In this document: piece after piece, positions 43,370 to 52,543 of the stretch | Position numbering within the stretch: position 1 is the first letter of the stretch | How the letters are laid out: every line of letters begins with the position of its first letter | Source of the DNA: an uncultured Kineothrix sp. | Lineage (GTDB): Bacteria > Bacillota > Clostridia > Lachnospirales > Lachnospiraceae | Direction of reading: 5' to 3' | Length of the DNA stretch: 64,000 bases | Assembly: GCA_910588855.1 (NCBI GenBank) | Contig: CAJUSR010000014.1 | Span: 1 to 64,000, forward strand | Translations under genes and position numbers: made by a program | The notes under the pieces: model-generated | Database searches by the model: none | What the model saw: only the letters and a program-made list of their open reading frames with translations | What the model was told of the DNA's origin: nothing

Positions 43370-44263
43370 TTACCTTAACACCTGCTGCCCGCTGGCAACA
43401 TAGATTTCATACCATTCATAATGCTCCAATTCAACATCCAATGCTTTTATTGCCAAATCCAGCCTTTCCAGCTTATTGCTTCCGGAAATCGGAACTGCGC
43501 CTGCCGGATGATACATCAACCATGCATAAATTATCGTTTCCGGTTCTTCATTATGCCTTTTGGCGATTTCTTTTATCTTTTCCATCGCCTTATGGCAAAG
43601 CTCATCCCCGCCTTTAAATAACCTTCCTCCTGCCAAAGGCGACCATATCATTGGATGAATCCGCTTTACTGTCAGATAATCCATCATACCGCTGTTAAAA
43701 TGCTCAAAACATACCGAGTTCCATTCAATCTGGTTTGTTACAAGCCCCCCGTCCATCGCCTGATTTAAGGCATCGAATTTAAACGGGTCAAAGTTAGATA
43801 CCCCAACTTCCTTTATAAGTCCTTCCTTTTTCAAATCTTTTAAAGCCCTTGCGGTCTCCCACGGATTAAAACATGGGTCTTCCCTGTGAATCAAATATAA
43901 ATCCAGGTAATCCGTCTGCAAACGCTGCAAGCTTTCTTTGCAGGACTGCATCACCCTTTCATAAGAAGTGTTATAATACCCAAAAGTTTCCCCATTTATT
44001 TTTTCCTGAAAAATACCAGTCTTTGAAACCAACTGAATCTTCCCGCGGATGGACTTATCTTCTGCAAAGGCTTCCCCCATTAGCTTTTCGCATAATGTAG
44101 CAGAATAAATCTCTGCCGTATCAAAAGAAGTAATCCCTCTCTCAATGCATTCATTCATGAACTTAGCCAGTTCCTGTGCCGTCCATTTCCAATCCTCTAA
44201 CCTCCAAAACCCTTGTACTACTGCTGAAAGCGATAATTTTTCCGATAATTTTATTGTTTTCAT
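43370..44263 (-). CDS. Aldo/keto reductase
   Basis: An NADPH-dependent carbonyl reductase fold (beta/alpha barrel). Catalytic tetrad residues: D and Y in FDTAEIYS, K in LVSKTG, H in LIHRED. The C-terminal cofactor motif PISGSNKLERL is present. The start at 44263 is favoured because the family begins MKTIKLSEKLS. It is the last gene of the sugar operon, about 160 bp after mglC, so it may reduce the aldehyde made by the aldolase; that is inference. Confidence 0.85.
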   Translation of the reverse strand: MKTIKLSEKLSLSAVVQGFWRLEDWKWTAQELAKFMNECIERGITSFDTAEIYSATLCEKLMGEAFAEDKSIRGKIQLVSKTGIFQEKINGETFGYYNTSYERVMQSCKESLQRLQTDYLDLYLIHREDPCFNPWETARALKDLKKEGLIKEVGVSNFDPFKFDALNQAMDGGLVTNQIEWNSVCFEHFNSGMMDYLTVKRIHPMIWSPLAGGRLFKGGDELCHKAMEKIKEIAKRHNEEPETIIYAWLMYHPAGAVPISGSNKLERLDLAIKALDVELEHYEWYEIYVASGQQVLR

Positions 44264-44422
44264 CTCAATCCATGCCTTTCCCCCAACTTGCAGATTTTCG
44301 TCCGCAAGCATCCTTTTGGGTATTCAAAATATTTTTTGCAGATTTAAATATATTTTATATTGCAGCCAATATCTGGCATCACCCTCCCAAGGCAGCCAAA
44401 ACCCGGATATAAACGCTCCATT

Positions 44423-45412
44423 TTAAGCATTTTTCCTCATATCCAAGGCAACTGCGCTGCATATAATAATACCTTTGATTACTAACTGCCAGTTCGCATT
44501 TACACCAATAAACGCCAGGCCATAGCTAATAAATGTAAAAATAATTACACCTATCACCGCCCCCGATACTTTACCAATACCTCCGCTTAAGGAAATACCT
44601 CCTACCACGCAGGAAGAAATCGCGTCGAACTCATATGCATTTCCATAAGAACTATTCGCACCTCCGGTCCTTGCCACTTCCATAATGCCGGCCAGACCCA
44701 CCAGGCAGCTTTCAATGATAAAGACGCTCATAATTACTTTATTCACATTTACCCCGGAAACTTTCGCAGCATCCGGGTTGCCGCCTACAATATAAATATT
44801 TTTTCCGAATACCGTTTTATTCAGGACAAACCACACAATAATTACCGCTGCCAAAGCGATTACCACTAATAAACTAATCTGTCCGAATAATTTATAACTG
44901 CTTAAGATGCGCAAGTCATCCCGGATACCCCCAATGGGCTGGGAATTGTTGGGTTTTTTTGCAAAATACAGGCAATTGATACCGTATACAATCGTAGACA
45001 TCCCGAAAGTTGCTATAAATGGCGCCATTTTCAGCTTGGAAATCATAAATCCATTCACTGCCCCAATAACGGCAACTGCCGCAATAGCAAACAGAATAGG
45101 GAAGATAATCGGAAGCTCCGGCAAATTAGGCCAAAACCGGTTGGAATACGTAGCCATTTGAGACATGGAAGCTACCAAAACCGCTGCCAGCCCTACTTGC
45201 CTTCCACCTGCCAAATCGGTTCCTCCGATAAGGAGAGGGAACATCAACCCCAAAGCACAAATCATTTTTACCGCAGATTGGGTAATAATATCGGTAAATA
45301 CACGCCATTGCAAAAAGGAAGGCTCTATTATTATAATCCCTATAATCATAAATAGCAAAACGATAACAAGAGCCTTATCAATCAATATCTTTTTTAAATT
45401 TATCGTCCTCAT
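44423..45412 (-). CDS. mglC: Mgl-type sugar ABC transporter permease
   Basis: A 329-residue permease with about ten hydrophobic segments and the family signature GGTDLAGGRQVGLAAV, close to MglC of galactose/methyl-galactoside importers. NNSQPIGGIRDD in a loop is also typical. Its start overlaps the mglA stop by 4 bp. It pairs with the ATPase and binding protein of the same operon. The transported sugar is not certain. Confidence 0.88.
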   Translation of the reverse strand: MRTINLKKILIDKALVIVLLFMIIGIIIIEPSFLQWRVFTDIITQSAVKMICALGLMFPLLIGGTDLAGGRQVGLAAVLVASMSQMATYSNRFWPNLPELPIIFPILFAIAAVAVIGAVNGFMISKLKMAPFIATFGMSTIVYGINCLYFAKKPNNSQPIGGIRDDLRILSSYKLFGQISLLVVIALAAVIIVWFVLNKTVFGKNIYIVGGNPDAAKVSGVNVNKVIMSVFIIESCLVGLAGIMEVARTGGANSSYGNAYEFDAISSCVVGGISLSGGIGKVSGAVIGVIIFTFISYGLAFIGVNANWQLVIKGIIICSAVALDMRKNA

Positions 45413-46938
45413 TCGGAATCCTCCTCTTTTGCTTTATTGGAAAACATCGTGGCATACTTCATTACTTCTATTTGCGTCGCTTCGTTCTGTTTTAATATTC
45501 CCGACAATTTCCCTTCGCACATAATCATTATGTTATCTGACATGCCAAGAAGTTCCGGCATTTCCGAAGAAACCATAATAATTGCCTTTCCTTTTTTTGC
45601 GAGATCCCTCATAATCTTATAAATCTCATATTTGGCGCCCACATCGACCCCTCTTGTAGGTTCATCCAAAATAAGGATATCGCAATCCGATAAAAGCCAT
45701 CTTCCCACCAATACCTTCTGTTGGTTTCCGCCGGAAAGGTTTTTTATCAAGGTGTCCGTACCCGCCATCCTGACATCCAGTTCTTTGCAAATATTATCTA
45801 CGCTTTTCCCTATTTTTTTCCTGTTAATTAACCCTATTACATTATTTGCCAATTTCTTATAGGCCACTACCAGCGCATTATCCCACACGGAAAGCATCGG
45901 TATGATTCCTGTAACCCGCCGTTCTTCCGTCAATAAAGCAAATTTATTTTTAATGGCATCCTGCGGTGTCTGGTTTACAATTGTTTTCCCATTCATCGTC
46001 AGCGTTCCCGCACTTATCTTCCTCAGTCCGAAAATCGCTTCCACCAGTTCTGTCCTTTGGGCGCCTACCAGGCCGCCAATCCCTAATATTTCCCCCTTAT
46101 GAAGCTCAAAATTAATATGTTCAAAAGAATGTTCCTGCGCACTTGTAAAATCCTCTACTTTCAAAAGCACTTCTTCCTGAACCGTGCCTTCTGCAGGCGG
46201 GAACCTTTCTTCCATATTACGTCCAACCATTTGATGAATTATTTCATCAATTGTAATATCCTTGATTTCCCATTTTCCTACATACTGCCCATCCCGCATG
46301 ATAGTTATCTCATCCGCAACTTCAATAATTTCCTCCAGTTTATGGGAGATATAAATAATAGAACGGCCTTCCGACTTTAACCTGTTGATGATTTTGAAAA
46401 GATGTTTTGTCTCGGCTACGGTAAGAGACGACGTAGGTTCATCCATAATAATGACTTTGGCATCATAGGATACTGCCTTGGCAATTTCAATGGCCTGAAG
46501 CTGTGAAACAGATAAGCTTTTTGCCAGAGTATCCGCAGGGATATCAAATTCCAGATCTTTCAGCAATTCCTCTGTCATTGCCTTCATCTTTTCCTCATCT
46601 ACCACCATGCCTTTTTTTACAAATCTTCCTACCCATATATTATCCACTACATTCCGGTAAGGAATCGGGTTCAATTCCTGATGAATCATAGATATCCCCA
46701 ATTTTAAAGCAGTATTGGGGTCTGTCATTTCCACTTTTTCCCCATCCAGCTCAATTGTCCCCTCTTCCGGATGGTATAACCCGAACAGGCATTTCATCAA
46801 TGTAGATTTTCCGGCGCCGTTTTCACCGATTAAAGCATGTACCGAACCGGGTTTTACCTCCAGTTGTACCTTATCAAGCGCCTTTACACCCGGGAATGAT
46901 TTACACATATTACTTACTTTCAACCTATACTTTTCCAA
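45409..46938 (-). CDS. mglA: Mgl-type sugar ABC transporter ATPase (two NBDs)
   Basis: A 509-residue protein with two fused nucleotide-binding domains. The first has GENGAGKSTLMK (Walker A) and IIMDEPTSSL (Walker B). The second has a degenerate Walker A, LVGAQRTELVE, as usual in this family, plus LSGGNQQKVLVGRW and LILDEPTRGVDVG. It energises uptake through MglC. It overlaps mglC by 4 bp; an intergenic hairpin separates it from the binding-protein gene. Confidence 0.93.
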   Translation of the reverse strand: MEKYRLKVSNMCKSFPGVKALDKVQLEVKPGSVHALIGENGAGKSTLMKCLFGLYHPEEGTIELDGEKVEMTDPNTALKLGISMIHQELNPIPYRNVVDNIWVGRFVKKGMVVDEEKMKAMTEELLKDLEFDIPADTLAKSLSVSQLQAIEIAKAVSYDAKVIIMDEPTSSLTVAETKHLFKIINRLKSEGRSIIYISHKLEEIIEVADEITIMRDGQYVGKWEIKDITIDEIIHQMVGRNMEERFPPAEGTVQEEVLLKVEDFTSAQEHSFEHINFELHKGEILGIGGLVGAQRTELVEAIFGLRKISAGTLTMNGKTIVNQTPQDAIKNKFALLTEERRVTGIIPMLSVWDNALVVAYKKLANNVIGLINRKKIGKSVDNICKELDVRMAGTDTLIKNLSGGNQQKVLVGRWLLSDCDILILDEPTRGVDVGAKYEIYKIMRDLAKKGKAIIMVSSEMPELLGMSDNIMIMCEGKLSGILKQNEATQIEVMKYATMFSNKAKEEDSE

Positions 46939-46959
46939 GTAATATTCCTCCCTTCTATA

Positions 46960-46992
46960 GGGCGGCCGCCCAGTTTTCTTTTGCAGCCGCCC
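46960..46992 (-). other. Hairpin between the binding-protein gene and mglA
   Basis: Stem GGGCGGC (46960-46966) with GCCGCCC (46986-46992), 19-nt loop, no T-run. Such hairpins after binding-protein genes usually stabilise the upstream mRNA and lower expression of the transporter genes. Confidence 0.6.
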
Positions 46993-47016
46993 AAATGATT
47001 AAAGCCTCTTTTTCGT

Positions 47017-48213
47017 CTATTCTGAAATAGAATTCATCAATTCCAGTGTTGCATCCAAATTGCTGCTATCTACAATTACGTAGGGAACCCATACATATTT
47101 CCCCTCTACCGTACAATCAACCCCTACTACATCTTCCGTAATTTCTTTTCCTTCTTTTACAGCCTTTACTACATTGATAATAGCATCGGACTGGTTCAGC
47201 CTATCGTTCAATACGGTGCCCAGCAAAGAACCTGCTTTCATTGCTTCCAAAGCGTCAATATTGGCATCTATCCCTACAATCGGAACAAATTTTTCCGGGT
47301 CGCCGCTGTTATACCCGTTATTGATGCAAGCCTGTACTGCGCCCATCGCCATACTGTCGTTGTTGCAGAGAACGCCTTCAATCCCGTCAATCCCATATGC
47401 GGTAATCCACGCATTCATTTTATCCAATGCCTGCGCCTGATCCCAATTTGCAGTATCCATTGCCAGTATTTCATATTCAATCCCCTGTGCGCTCAAAGTT
47501 TCTTCATAAGCCTGTGTACGCAAAACAACATCCTGCTGCCCGATTTCACCCTGCAATACAACCAACTGGAGAACACCGTCACCGTTCTTGTCCGCAATTT
47601 CTTTATTTGCATTCCAATAATTAATCAACGCCTGCGCACACATTTCCCCGGATTCTTTTGCCTGTGCGCCTACATAAAGAATATTGTCATAGCTTTCCAT
47701 CGTAGCTTCCATTGGCTCCATATTGAAAAATACGGCCGGAATCCCTTCTTCGCTGCACTTTTGAGCCATCGTTTCCGTACTCTCTCTATCGGGCGCACAG
47801 ATAGCAACTACATCCGTTCCTTTCGTAAGAGCCGCTTCCAATTTGCTGATAGCGGTAGAAACATCGTTTGCTGCATCTTGCATATCAAGGGAAATACCCC
47901 CTATTTTTTCTTCTTCATTTTGCATTATAATACGGAAGCCGCTCTGGAACTGGTCGTCAAATGCCCTCCAAATAACGGTAGCATTTACGGAACCGCCTGC
48001 TGCTTCGCCTTCTGTAGCAGTTTCTGCTGCAGTTTCTGTAGCAGTTTCTGCGGCAGCATCCGTGCTTTCTTCTGTTTCATTTTCTGCAGCATCTGCAGCG
48101 GGAGCTTCTTCTTCTGCCGCCGGCGCCTGTTGGGTTTCATTTGTTGTACCGCAGGCAGTGAGGGAAAATACCATTGCAGTTGCTAATATTGTACTCAATA
48201 ATCTTTTTTTCAT
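47017..48213 (-). CDS. mglB: Mgl-type sugar-binding lipoprotein
   Basis: An extracellular solute-binding protein. The signal ends in lipobox LTAC; the next ~55 residues are an Ala/Glu/Thr-rich flexible linker. The periplasmic-binding fold follows (VIWRAFDDQFQSGFR, then DGIEGVLCNNDSMAMGAVQA, VGIDANIDAL and GTVLNDRLNQ), which matches galactose-binding MglB. Length (398) includes the long linker. The galactose specificity is inferred from the family; the kinase and aldolase suggest another hexose. Confidence 0.85.
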   Translation of the reverse strand: MKKRLLSTILATAMVFSLTACGTTNETQQAPAAEEEAPAADAAENETEESTDAAAETATETAAETATEGEAAGGSVNATVIWRAFDDQFQSGFRIIMQNEEEKIGGISLDMQDAANDVSTAISKLEAALTKGTDVVAICAPDRESTETMAQKCSEEGIPAVFFNMEPMEATMESYDNILYVGAQAKESGEMCAQALINYWNANKEIADKNGDGVLQLVVLQGEIGQQDVVLRTQAYEETLSAQGIEYEILAMDTANWDQAQALDKMNAWITAYGIDGIEGVLCNNDSMAMGAVQACINNGYNSGDPEKFVPIVGIDANIDALEAMKAGSLLGTVLNDRLNQSDAIINVVKAVKEGKEITEDVVGVDCTVEGKYVWVPYVIVDSSNLDATLELMNSISE

Positions 48214-48244
48214 ATTTTTATCCTCCGTTTTTTATTTGCCCAAA

Positions 48245-49093
48245 TTAGCTTTCAAACCTGAAATCCTTCATTTTTCCTTTGATAAATTCCTTTGCGGAAT
48301 TTTTGGAATGGATGAACATTGCCGTATTATATTTAAATTCCGGCTGCTTTTTTAACTCTTCAAAAGAATCTGCAACTGCCGTAAGTACATCCGTTGCCAC
48401 ATTAATTTTGCGAATCCCATTGCGGATTGCTTCCTGAACCTGGTCAATAGGTGTTCCCGATCCTCCATGAAGTACCAACGGTACATCTACCACTTCTTTT
48501 ATTGCTTTCAGCCTTTCGATGTTAAGATGGGGCGCTGCAACATAATGCCCATGCTGGGTTCCAATGCTGACTGCCAGACAGTCCACCCCTGTCCTTTCCA
48601 CAAATTCTTTTGCTTCCGCAGGATCCGTCTGTGCCGCTTCGGGGCCTTTTACGATTAAATCCCCTTCTTCCCCTACCAGTTTTCCTAATTCCCCTTCTAC
48701 CGTAATGCCAAGGGTATGCGCATAATCCACAACCTTTTTTGTCAAAGCCACATTTTCTTCAAACGGCAGGGAGGAGCCATCAATCATTACAGAAGAATAG
48801 CCCGCCTGAATTGCAGCAACACATTCTTCATATGTACGGCAATGGTCCAAATGAAGGGCAATCGGTATCTGAGCATTTGCTGCTGCCCTTTTTACAGTCT
48901 CCACTGTTCCTTCAAACCCCCCCATCAGGTCGCAGCAATCCGTTCCCGTAATAAATATAACCGGGCAGTTCAATTCGGACCCTGCTTCAATAGCTGCCAG
49001 CGCTGTCTCGTAAGAAACCGTCACATAAGCGCCATATGCAACCTGCTGTTCCTCCGCTAGTTTCAGAATTTCTTTCATTGGTGCAAATTTCAT
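48245..49093 (-). CDS. Class II fructose/tagatose-bisphosphate-type aldolase
   Basis: A zinc-dependent aldolase splitting a ketose bisphosphate or related sugar phosphate into dihydroxyacetone phosphate plus an aldehyde. Zinc and substrate residues: LHLDHC, IDGSSLPFEEN, GTQHGHY and LHGGSGTP. The start at 49093 (MKFAPMKEI) has AAGGATGG six nt upstream. It sits between the kinase and the sugar-binding protein, so it probably acts on the kinase product. IolJ-, KbaY- and FbaA-type substrates cannot be told apart here. Confidence 0.87.
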   Translation of the reverse strand: MKFAPMKEILKLAEEQQVAYGAYVTVSYETALAAIEAGSELNCPVIFITGTDCCDLMGGFEGTVETVKRAAANAQIPIALHLDHCRTYEECVAAIQAGYSSVMIDGSSLPFEENVALTKKVVDYAHTLGITVEGELGKLVGEEGDLIVKGPEAAQTDPAEAKEFVERTGVDCLAVSIGTQHGHYVAAPHLNIERLKAIKEVVDVPLVLHGGSGTPIDQVQEAIRNGIRKINVATDVLTAVADSFEELKKQPEFKYNTAMFIHSKNSAKEFIKGKMKDFRFES

Positions 49094-49113
49094 AATCTCC
49101 ATCCTTTCTTTTT

Positions 49114-50058
49114 TTATTTATAAAAACTTTGATATAAATCAAAAGCTTCTTCATAATCCGGTATTCCCGCGGTTCCTCCTATACTCCCCACATTTTTTGA
49201 TGCCACGCAGGAAGCAAATTCCGAACCGGAAAATACATCAAACCCTCTGGCCAGGCCGGTCATCAATCCGGCCATAAAAGAATCGCCGGCTCCCGTCGTA
49301 TCTACCACAGGCAGCCCTTCCGGGCATTTGATAAACCTTTTTTCTTTAAAATCCGTAACAAAGCATCCCTTAGCCCCCATCTTTACCCCAAATGCCTTCA
49401 TCGGAAACTTTTTAAAACATTCTGCTATTAATTCCGGATCTGTCTGCCCGGTAATTTTAACCGCTTCATCCATACTTGGGAAAAAAACATCCGTTTCCAT
49501 AAATGCCGGGGCTAGATAAGAAAGCCAATCCCTTTCAGGATCCTCCAAATTATAGGCCGCATCCATAACCGTCATCTTCCCTAAACGGTGTGCCCTGAGA
49601 AAAACGTCCTTTATGCCCCCTTCATCCATTTTGCGCATCGCCATAGCAGAACCGATGTATATCATATCCGTCTCTTCAATCGCCTCGTCGCTGATATCTT
49701 CGCCGGAAAGCTTTTCAAAAATGGATTTTTCCGATAAAAAGTGCCTCTCTCCGTTTTCATCAATCAATGCATAGGATGCCGCCGTAGCGCATTCCTCCTC
49801 ATAGACTACACCCGAAGCATGAATCCCATATTTATTGCATTCGTTTAAAATAAACTTCCCGTTGGCATCCCTTGCAACCCTTCCTGCAACAGAGACAGAA
49901 TTACCCAGTTTAGCAAGCCCTATTGCCACATTGAGGGCATCCCCGCCGCAGCAAACAGAGGGCTTGTCAATCTTTACGCTATCCAATGTCAAAATATTGG
50001 ATGGTACAGGAGAAAGCAGCGTATCGCACACCATCATTCCTATACAAAGCATTTTCAT
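49114..50058 (-). CDS. PfkB family carbohydrate kinase
   Basis: A ribokinase-fold sugar kinase. The N-terminal GGDALNVAIGLAKLG and C-terminal anion-hole motif DTTGAGDSFMAGL are complete, with D as catalytic base. The start is set at the ATG at 50058; a GTG at 50070 and an ATG at 50052 are possible. First gene of the sugar operon, 20 bp before the aldolase. Together they suggest phosphorylation then aldol cleavage of the imported sugar. Confidence 0.85.
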   Translation of the reverse strand: MKMLCIGMMVCDTLLSPVPSNILTLDSVKIDKPSVCCGGDALNVAIGLAKLGNSVSVAGRVARDANGKFILNECNKYGIHASGVVYEEECATAASYALIDENGERHFLSEKSIFEKLSGEDISDEAIEETDMIYIGSAMAMRKMDEGGIKDVFLRAHRLGKMTVMDAAYNLEDPERDWLSYLAPAFMETDVFFPSMDEAVKITGQTDPELIAECFKKFPMKAFGVKMGAKGCFVTDFKEKRFIKCPEGLPVVDTTGAGDSFMAGLMTGLARGFDVFSGSEFASCVASKNVGSIGGTAGIPDYEEAFDLYQSFYK

Positions 50059-50134
50059 CCGTCCAACCACTCTCCTTTCCCTTAAATCCCTTTTCCCTCT
50101 GCATCTACACTTTGGATTCTGTTTCGTTCATTCT

Positions 50135-50148
50135 AATGTACGTACATT
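50135..50148. promoter_or_regulatory. Probable GntR operator, site 1
   Basis: Perfect 14-bp palindrome AATGTACGTACATT, lying just upstream of the kinase gene in the divergent control region. A TTGACT (minus strand, 50188-50183) about 35 bp upstream is the likely -35 box of the sugar operon. Confidence 0.65.
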
Positions 50149-50325
50149 TGTATGTTTATATATTTGCATATTCGATAAAAAAAGTCAATATATTTTTTCA
50201 AATTTATTTATTTTATCTAATTTAATTTCCGTACTATAATAAAAACTTGATAAAATTGTCAATTTTAATTATTATCTATTGCTTTTTTTGATTCGATATC
50301 ATATGATAAATGTATATTTGTTTTA

Positions 50326-50337
50326 TTGTCCGTACAT
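50326..50337. promoter_or_regulatory. Probable GntR operator, site 2
   Basis: TTGTCCGTACAT matches the core of site 1 at 9 of 10 positions (TGTCCGTACA against TGTACGTACA). It lies about 50 bp before the gntR start, so it may serve autoregulation. The ~290 bp between the kinase and gntR genes hold nothing else clear apart from a weaker TTCCGTACTA site near 50228. Confidence 0.55.
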
Positions 50338-50384
50338 AGAAAACATAAAAATAATAATACGTTAAATCTTAAGGGGGAAATACT

Positions 50385-51137
50385 ATGCAGTTATTTCAGA
50401 AAAAACTCGATAAAAACACACCGATACCTCTATACTTTCAGTTAAAGGGCATTATATTAAGCGATATTCAGGACAATTGTTTTTCCGTAGGGGATACCAT
50501 TCCTACCGAAAACGAATTAGTGGAATATTACCATATCAGCCGTTCCACCGTAAGGCAGGCAATTTCCGAACTCGTTCAGGAAGGCTGGCTTACAAGAAAA
50601 GCGAGCAAAGGAACTTTTGTGACGAAGCCGGAACAAAAATCCAGCTATATCCGCTCTTTTGAACCTTTTTACCAGCAGATTTCCCGATTGGGGAAAACCC
50701 CCCGCACCGAGTTAATTGACTTAAATGTGATTACACCGAATCCGGAAATTGCCAAAAAGCTGGATTTAAAACAAGGGCAAAAGGTGATTTCCATGTTCCG
50801 TAGACGTTTTGCCGACGATATCCCTATGGTGACTTTCCAGAATTATATACCTTACGATTTATGTTCATTTATATTAAGCTATGATTTTAAGGTGCATTCT
50901 TTATATGAATTGTTGATGAACAATCCATCCACACAGATTGCCAATACAAAAACCATTGTTTCCGCAATGAATGCCACCACGGAAGATATCGAACTATTAA
51001 ATGTAAAGGTAAACACGCCTATGCTCTATTTCCATAATATTTCAACTACCGCAAACGGAACTATCGTAGACTATGCTTTTGCACATTATAGAGGCGATTT
51101 AAACAAATTTGAATTTGACGACAGCCCAAAACGCTAA
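50385..51137 (+). CDS. GntR/HutC-type transcriptional regulator
   Basis: A 250-residue repressor: N-terminal GntR winged helix (TPIPLYFQLKGIILSDI and YHISRSTVRQAISELVQEGWL) and a UTRA effector domain (from about residue 90, RRRFADDIPMVTFQNYIP). UTRA domains bind sugar or amino-sugar phosphates. Divergent from the sugar operon with shared palindromes, so it most likely represses it until a sugar phosphate accumulates. AGGGGG precedes the ATG. Confidence 0.92.
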   Translation: MQLFQKKLDKNTPIPLYFQLKGIILSDIQDNCFSVGDTIPTENELVEYYHISRSTVRQAISELVQEGWLTRKASKGTFVTKPEQKSSYIRSFEPFYQQISRLGKTPRTELIDLNVITPNPEIAKKLDLKQGQKVISMFRRRFADDIPMVTFQNYIPYDLCSFILSYDFKVHSLYELLMNNPSTQIANTKTIVSAMNATTEDIELLNVKVNTPMLYFHNISTTANGTIVDYAFAHYRGDLNKFEFDDSPKR

Positions 51138-51177
51138 CTGGAAAAGAACCATATCTTTGTCTTTTCTTTCTTCCTGC

Positions 51178-51288
51178 GATTCAGGAGTCAAAAGGTCTGT
51201 CCGGCACTGCCGCCTGGCCGATGGCACAAAAAAATATTGTGCCATCGGCCAGGCGGCAGTGCCGGACAGACCTTTTGACTCCTGAATC
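51178..51288. repeat. 52-bp perfect inverted repeat (giant hairpin)
   Basis: The arm 51178-51229 is the exact reverse complement of 51237-51288, with a 7-nt A/T loop (51230-51236). The arms are G/C-rich in an A/T-rich intergenic region of 368 bp. No T-run follows on plus or minus, so it is not a normal terminator, and no ORF or transposase accompanies it. The remaining sequence of this gap holds nothing clear. Confidence 0.9.
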
Positions 51289-51505
51289 TTACTTCCATAT
51301 CGTATATCCTTTTTCTTAAGAAATAATTCCATTTTCTTTAAAAATTATATCCTGATATCTTTTATTTTATTTTTTTATCCTTTTTCTATCAAATTCCATC
51401 GCTTGATTTGAAACGGTTCCTATTTTATTGAAGATTTTGTCGGGCGGGCCACGTTATACTTAACAAATACAAAAGATAACCATACGATGAGAATGGAGGC
51501 AAGCT

Positions 51506-52528
51506 ATGAAATATATTACTTTTACCGTACCCTGCTACAATTCAGCCCCTTATATGGAACGATGCATCAATTCCCTTTTGACTTTTAAAAACGAAGTGGA
51601 AATTATCATTGTAGATGATGGCTCCACGGATAAAACACCGGAGATTGCCGACCAATACGCCCTTCTTTATCCGGAAACGGTTAAGGTCATCCACAAGCAA
51701 AACGGCGGCCACGGCTCAGGTGTCAACACCGGGCTCGCCCACGCCACCGGCAAGTATTTTAAAGTAGTGGATTCCGATGACTGGCTGGATTGCCGTTCTT
51801 TGCAAAAGGTGCTTTTCCGCATAATGCATTGGGAAAAGCAACAAAAATGGGCAGATATGATTGTATGCAATTACGTTTATGACCATTTATACGAAAACAA
51901 GACAAAATCCATGTCCTATAAAAATGTTTTTAAAGAAGGGCAGATGCTTACATGGAACGATATCGGCATATTTTCCCCTTCCCAGTATTTAGTCATGCAT
52001 TCCCTTATCTTCCGCACTGACATATTAAAGAAAAGCGGTGTCACTTTGCCGGAACATACCTTTTATGTAGATAACATTTTTGCATACCGCCCCCTGCCTT
52101 ATGTAGAAAAAATCTATTATATCAATACCGATTTATACCATTATTTTCTTGGCAGGAAAGACCAGTCTGTCAACGAGGAGATTTTGAAGCAGAGAATCGA
52201 CCAGCAGATATATGTTACCAAATTAGTAGCCGACTGCGTGGACTTAAACGAGGTAAAAAACAAATATCCCAAGCTCGCCAGATATATGACAAGGAACGTT
52301 TCCATTATGATGGCGATTTCTTCTATCCATCTTCTCCTTATCAACTCAGAGGACTCGTGGCGGAAAAGGGCGGATTTGTGGAATTATATCAAATCCAACA
52401 ACCGGAACCTCTATCATAAGCTCCGCTATACTACGTTAAGCAGCTTTACCAATCTACCTGGGAAAGCGGGGCGCCTTTTGACTGTTACCGGGTATAAAGC
52501 TGCCCGGAAAATTTATCAGTTTAATTAG
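51506..52528 (+). CDS. Glycosyltransferase family 2
   Basis: A GT-A fold transferase acting on an activated sugar. The N-terminal TVPCYNSAPYMERCINSLL and VDDGSTDKT motifs and the DxD-like VVDSDDWLD are present. Length 340; no clear membrane helix. GGAGGC lies about 5 nt before the ATG. First of three plus-strand genes; the acceptor is unknown, possibly a membrane glycolipid given the neighbouring LPG-synthase-like protein. Confidence 0.88.
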   Translation: MKYITFTVPCYNSAPYMERCINSLLTFKNEVEIIIVDDGSTDKTPEIADQYALLYPETVKVIHKQNGGHGSGVNTGLAHATGKYFKVVDSDDWLDCRSLQKVLFRIMHWEKQQKWADMIVCNYVYDHLYENKTKSMSYKNVFKEGQMLTWNDIGIFSPSQYLVMHSLIFRTDILKKSGVTLPEHTFYVDNIFAYRPLPYVEKIYYINTDLYHYFLGRKDQSVNEEILKQRIDQQIYVTKLVADCVDLNEVKNKYPKLARYMTRNVSIMMAISSIHLLLINSEDSWRKRADLWNYIKSNNRNLYHKLRYTTLSSFTNLPGKAGRLLTVTGYKAARKIYQFN

Positions 52529-52543
52529 CTTAAGGAGGATGCA

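Noticed and set aside
51178..51288. Long palindrome as a transcription terminator
   Set aside because: 52 bp is far longer than usual and no T-run follows on either side.
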